Assembly (NCBI GenBank): GCA_937983035.1 | Contig: CALKAN010000314.1 | Location: 1 to 7,027, forward strand | Origin: an uncultured Paenibacillaceae bacterium | GTDB taxonomy: Bacteria > Bacillota > Bacilli > Paenibacillales > CALAME01 | DNA: 7,027 nt | Direction of reading: 5' to 3' | Part shown: positions 5,107-7,027 of the stretch, piece by piece | Position numbering within the stretch: position 1 is the stretch's first letter | How the letters are laid out: each line of letters opens with the position of its first letter | Position numbers and translations under genes: made by a program | The notes under the pieces: model-generated | What the model was told of the DNA's origin: nothing | Databases searched by the model: none | Seen by the model: only the letters and a program-made list of their open reading frames with translations

Positions 5107-5136
5107 TTGGTAAGGGAAACCGGACTGTGCTAGAAT
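5107..5136 (+). promoter_or_regulatory. Sigma-A promoter (extended -10) for the DUF2487 gene
   Basis: TTGGTA (5107-5112, 4 of 6), an 18-bp spacer and TAGAAT (5131-5136, 5 of 6), preceded by TGC (5128-5130), which gives the extended -10 TGn element. The predicted start near 5142 leaves a leader of about 26 nt before the ATG at 5168. Its position just after a strong terminator supports it. Confidence 0.65.
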
Positions 5137-5167
5137 GAATGAAGTTGAAACGAAAGGAAGGCTGTGC

Positions 5168-5572
5168 ATGAAATTCAGCGAAATAAAAAAAGAAGAATGG
5201 ATAGAACTGAAGCCGTACTTAGACACATGCCTCATCCCTTATGCAGGTTTAAAAGGCGATGAGGAGCCTTGGGCAGTGACCGAGCGGTTGGAGCAGCTGC
5301 GGGATGTGATGGATTTGGTTGAACGTCCTTTTGCAGGAAGGGTCGTGACGTATCCAGCCGTTCAGTATTGTTTCCGCGACGACGAATTTGCGCTGCAGCT
5401 GTTGGCATCCATCGCAGAAAATTTGAAGTCCGGCGTCTTTAAATTTGTCGTTGTCGCTGCGCCTGCGCCAATCGACGGAGCCGAAAGCGCGCCGCAGATC
5501 GATCTTGTCATTCATCCAGGGATGGAAAGTGCGGATGTTCAGGATAAAATTTTGGAACTTTGGGGAAAATAG
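5168..5572 (+). CDS. ypiF: DUF2487 family protein (YpiF-like)
   Basis: A 134-residue cytoplasmic protein of unknown biochemical role, found just upstream of the qcr operon in Bacillus relatives. Recognition rests on the overall pattern (W11 near the start, LKPYLDTCLIPYAG, VTYPAVQYC, and an alternating hydrophobic strand KFVVVAAP followed by IDLVIHP) together with its place before qcrA. No catalytic motif, signal peptide or membrane segment is visible. The ATG at 5168 has AAAGGAAGG ending 6 bases upstream. An in-frame ATG at 5135 overlaps the predicted -10 element and would precede the transcript start, so it is rejected. No intrinsic terminator follows, so transcripts could read through into qcrA, which also has its own promoter. 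Confidence 0.82.
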   Translation: MKFSEIKKEEWIELKPYLDTCLIPYAGLKGDEEPWAVTERLEQLRDVMDLVERPFAGRVVTYPAVQYCFRDDEFALQLLASIAENLKSGVFKFVVVAAPAPIDGAESAPQIDLVIHPGMESADVQDKILELWGK

Positions 5573-5586
5573 GCCAGACGATGTTT

Positions 5587-5605
5587 TTGTGACAAATTGA
5601 TAACA
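5587..5605. promoter_or_regulatory. Possible redox/respiratory regulator site upstream of qcrA
   Basis: TTGTGACAAATTGATAACA has one good TTGTGA half-site, as in Rex or FNR-type boxes, but a poor second half (ATAACA where TCACAA would be expected). It lies about 50-65 bp upstream of the qcr -35. In addition, CAGACGA (5575-5581) and TCGTCTG (5639-5645) are exact inverted copies flanking this stretch. Suggestive only; no regulator can be named. Confidence 0.25.
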
Positions 5606-5652
5606 TTTTTCTGCATCCTTTGTTTTCTTCGAGGAATTTCGTCTGATCTTTC

Positions 5653-5681
5653 TTGACGCTCCCGGGGTACTGAGCTATTAT
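5653..5681 (+). promoter_or_regulatory. Sigma-A promoter of the qcr operon
   Basis: TTGACG (5653-5658, 5 of 6), a 17-bp spacer and TATTAT (5676-5681, 5 of 6). A TATAAT at 5679-5684 overlaps but would need a 20-bp spacer. Expected start is near 5688, giving a leader of about 74 nt before the qcrA ATG at 5762. Confidence 0.75.
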
Positions 5682-5761
5682 AATTTATGTCCTAGATCAA
5701 TTGTGCGATTAATGTCGGAATTCGACTTTGAGATACATCGTAAAGGGGGTTGGCGAGAACA

Positions 5762-6304
5762 ATGAGCGATGAAATGAACCAAGAACAACAATTGCAGCCT
5801 AAACGGCCGGGAAAACGCGAAATGTCCCGACGTCAGTTCCTTTCTTACACGTTAGGCGGAACCGGTGCGTTCATGATGAGCTTGCCGTTGATCTTTAATT
5901 TGCGTTTCGCTGTTGATCCGTTGCTGCAGAAAGGCGGAGGCAGCGAATTCGTAAAAGTCGTGGAAGAAAGCAAGATCACGTCAGAGCCGCAAGTGTTCAA
6001 GTTTGACAAAGAGGTCATTGACGGGTGGTACAGATCAAGACCGACGTTTGAAGCTTGGATTTCCAGAGATGAAAACGGGGAAATTTTCGCTTTGTCACCG
6101 ATCTGCAAACACCTCGGGTGCACAGTAAACTGGAACTCGCACAGTTCTTATCCGAACGAGTATTACTGTCCGTGCCACGGCGCACATTATACGAAAGACG
6201 GCAAAGCGCTTGCCGTGTCACCGCTTCCGCTGGACGAGTACGAAGTCAAAGTGGAAAATGGTTATGTATACTTGGGCAATGTCATTCCAAATACTAGGGT
6301 CTAA
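5762..6304 (+). CDS. qcrA: Menaquinol:cytochrome c reductase, Rieske iron-sulfur subunit
   Basis: The high-potential [2Fe-2S] subunit of the bc-type complex, passing electrons from menaquinol to cytochrome c on the outer face of the membrane; 180 residues. The N-terminal region has a twin-arginine motif SRRQFL (Arg23-Arg24) followed by a hydrophobic segment (about 28-50) that serves as uncleaved anchor and Tat signal. The cluster-binding boxes are CKHLGC (115-120) and CPCHG (136-140): ligands Cys115, His117, Cys136 and His139, with Cys120 and Cys138 as the expected disulfide. The segment 141-170 (TKDGKALAVSPLPLDEYEV) carries the usual Pro-loop. The ATG at 5762 is preferred; an in-frame TTG at 5750 abuts the AAAGGGGG ribosome binding site (5742-5749) and cannot use it. 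The gap from that site to ATG is 12 bases, rather long. It is first gene of an operon with qcrB 17 bases downstream. Confidence 0.97.
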   Translation: MSDEMNQEQQLQPKRPGKREMSRRQFLSYTLGGTGAFMMSLPLIFNLRFAVDPLLQKGGGSEFVKVVEESKITSEPQVFKFDKEVIDGWYRSRPTFEAWISRDENGEIFALSPICKHLGCTVNWNSHSSYPNEYYCPCHGAHYTKDGKALAVSPLPLDEYEVKVENGYVYLGNVIPNTRV

Positions 6305-6321
6305 GGAGGCGTATGTAACAG

Positions 6322-6993
6322 ATGTTGAAAGCAATATATAACTGGATTGACGAACGTCTGGATATCACGCCGTTGTGGAGAGATGTAGCAGATCACGAAG
6401 TTCCTGAACACGTTAACCCTGCCCATCACTTTTCCGCTTTCGTATACTGTTTCGGCGGACTGACGTTTTTTATTACTGTCATCCAGATTTTATCCGGCAT
6501 GTTTCTGACCATGTACTACGTTCCGGACATCATCAACGCGTATCACAGCGTCGATTACTTGCAGCATAAAGTTGCTTTCGGAAGCTTGGTTCGAGGCATG
6601 CACCATTGGGGAGCAAGTTTAGTAATTGTAATGATGTTTCTACATACCCTTCGGGTTTTCTTCACAGGCGCGTACAAAGCTCCGCGTGAAATGAACTGGG
6701 TAGTAGGAATGCTGATCTTTTTCGTGATGTTGGGACTGGGCTTCACAGGTTATTTGCTGCCTTGGGACAACAAAGCATATTTCGCAACCAAGGTCGGCAT
6801 TCAAATGGCTGCCTCCGTGCCTATTGTAGGAGATTATATTGCAACCTTCTTGCAAGGAGGAGACGTTGTCGGCGCCGAAACATTGACTCGTTTCTTTGCG
6901 TTGCATGTGTTCTTCTTGCCGGGAGCCCTGCTCGCATTGTTGGCGGCTCACTTCATCATGATTCGCAGACAAGGCATTTCTGGTCCGCTGTGA
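6322..6993 (+). CDS. qcrB: Menaquinol:cytochrome c reductase, cytochrome b6 subunit
   Basis: Integral membrane subunit carrying the b hemes and quinol sites; 223 residues with four predicted helices, the b6-type split form in which the remaining helices belong to qcrC. Heme ligands are His94 and His108 in helix B (RGMHHW ... FLHTLR) and His195 and His210 in helix D (ALHVFFLP ... AAHF), with the family spacings of 14 and 15. Cys43 (VYCFGG) matches the cysteine that binds an additional heme covalently in B. subtilis QcrB and cytochrome b6f. LPWDNKAYFATKV lies in the C-D region near the outer quinol site. AAGGAGG overlaps the qcrA stop and lies 12 bases before the ATG, coupling the two genes. 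No terminator follows within the window. Confidence 0.98.
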   Translation: MLKAIYNWIDERLDITPLWRDVADHEVPEHVNPAHHFSAFVYCFGGLTFFITVIQILSGMFLTMYYVPDIINAYHSVDYLQHKVAFGSLVRGMHHWGASLVIVMMFLHTLRVFFTGAYKAPREMNWVVGMLIFFVMLGLGFTGYLLPWDNKAYFATKVGIQMAASVPIVGDYIATFLQGGDVVGAETLTRFFALHVFFLPGALLALLAAHFIMIRRQGISGPL

Positions 6994-7021
6994 TTCAAGC
7001 TTTAATCAGTCATTGCAATGT

Positions 7022-7027
7022 GGAAGG
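7022..7027 (+). promoter_or_regulatory. Possible ribosome binding site of the next gene (qcrC expected)
   Basis: GGAAGG at the very end of the window, 28 bases after the qcrB stop, is placed as a Shine-Dalgarno sequence would be for the cytochrome b/c subunit gene that normally follows qcrB. The gene itself lies outside the window, so this rests on context. Confidence 0.35.

Noticed and set aside
5135..5167. ATG at 5135 as start of the DUF2487 gene
   Set aside because: It overlaps the predicted -10 element; ATG at 5168 has a good ribosome binding site and is downstream of the expected transcript start.
6640..6972. 110-codon open frame on the minus strand
   Set aside because: It is antisense to qcrB, a certain gene, and low-complexity in the way expected of a reverse frame.
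1..7027. Mobile element, phage, toxin-antitoxin, CRISPR or tRNA content
   Set aside because: No transposase, integrase, repeat array, target-site duplication or tRNA-like clover-leaf was seen; gene content is conserved chromosomal.

Overview
The window is a gene-dense, entirely plus-strand stretch of chromosome from a low-to-mid GC Firmicute, most likely one of the Paenibacillaceae. This rests on Bacillus-type Shine-Dalgarno sequences, sigma-A promoters, U-tract terminators and gene order. The order hisC - tyrA - (unknown) - IDEAL-domain protein - DUF2487 - qcrA - qcrB follows the Bacillus subtilis block hisC-tyrA-aroE-ypiA-ypiB-ypiF-qcrABC, with several local changes. I see no tRNA, rRNA, insertion sequence, prophage gene or CRISPR array.

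Region 1 (1-1800) is the end of an aromatic amino-acid / histidine biosynthesis operon. It holds the 3' two-thirds of hisC, overlapping by 4 bp a complete tyrA with an ACT domain, closed by an intrinsic terminator. The EPSP synthase gene that follows tyrA in B. subtilis is absent here.

Region 2 (1800-2202) has no protein gene but is full of signals. A near-consensus sigma-A promoter behind an A/T-rich UP-like tract drives a transcript of about 90 nt. That transcript ends in a perfect 12-bp terminator hairpin, making it a candidate small RNA with a pyrimidine-rich, Shine-Dalgarno-complementary segment. After it come a perfect 9-bp inverted repeat, a candidate sigma-A promoter and a candidate ECF-type promoter.

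Region 3 (2203-3461) is a translationally coupled ECF sigma factor / anti-sigma factor pair. The anti-sigma factor has a zinc-binding HxxxCxxC motif, two predicted membrane helices and an outward-facing loop with an imperfect internal repeat. A terminator follows.

Region 4 (3557-5572) holds three genes in the ypiA-ypiB-ypiF position: a 383-residue protein of unknown function, a 61-residue protein that is little more than an IDEAL domain, and a DUF2487 (YpiF-like) protein. B. subtilis has the larger two-domain YpiB (ReoY in Listeria) at the second position, so the free-standing IDEAL protein is a notable difference.

Region 5 (5573-7027) starts the menaquinol:cytochrome c oxidoreductase operon: its own sigma-A promoter, qcrA (Tat-exported Rieske protein) and qcrB (cytochrome b6 with the residues for two b hemes and the Cys43 site for a covalent heme). 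qcrC is expected just beyond the right edge.

Most of the window is ordinary conserved chromosome. The best candidates for something undescribed are the short RNA at about 1915-2003 and the sigma/anti-sigma module with its sensor loop.
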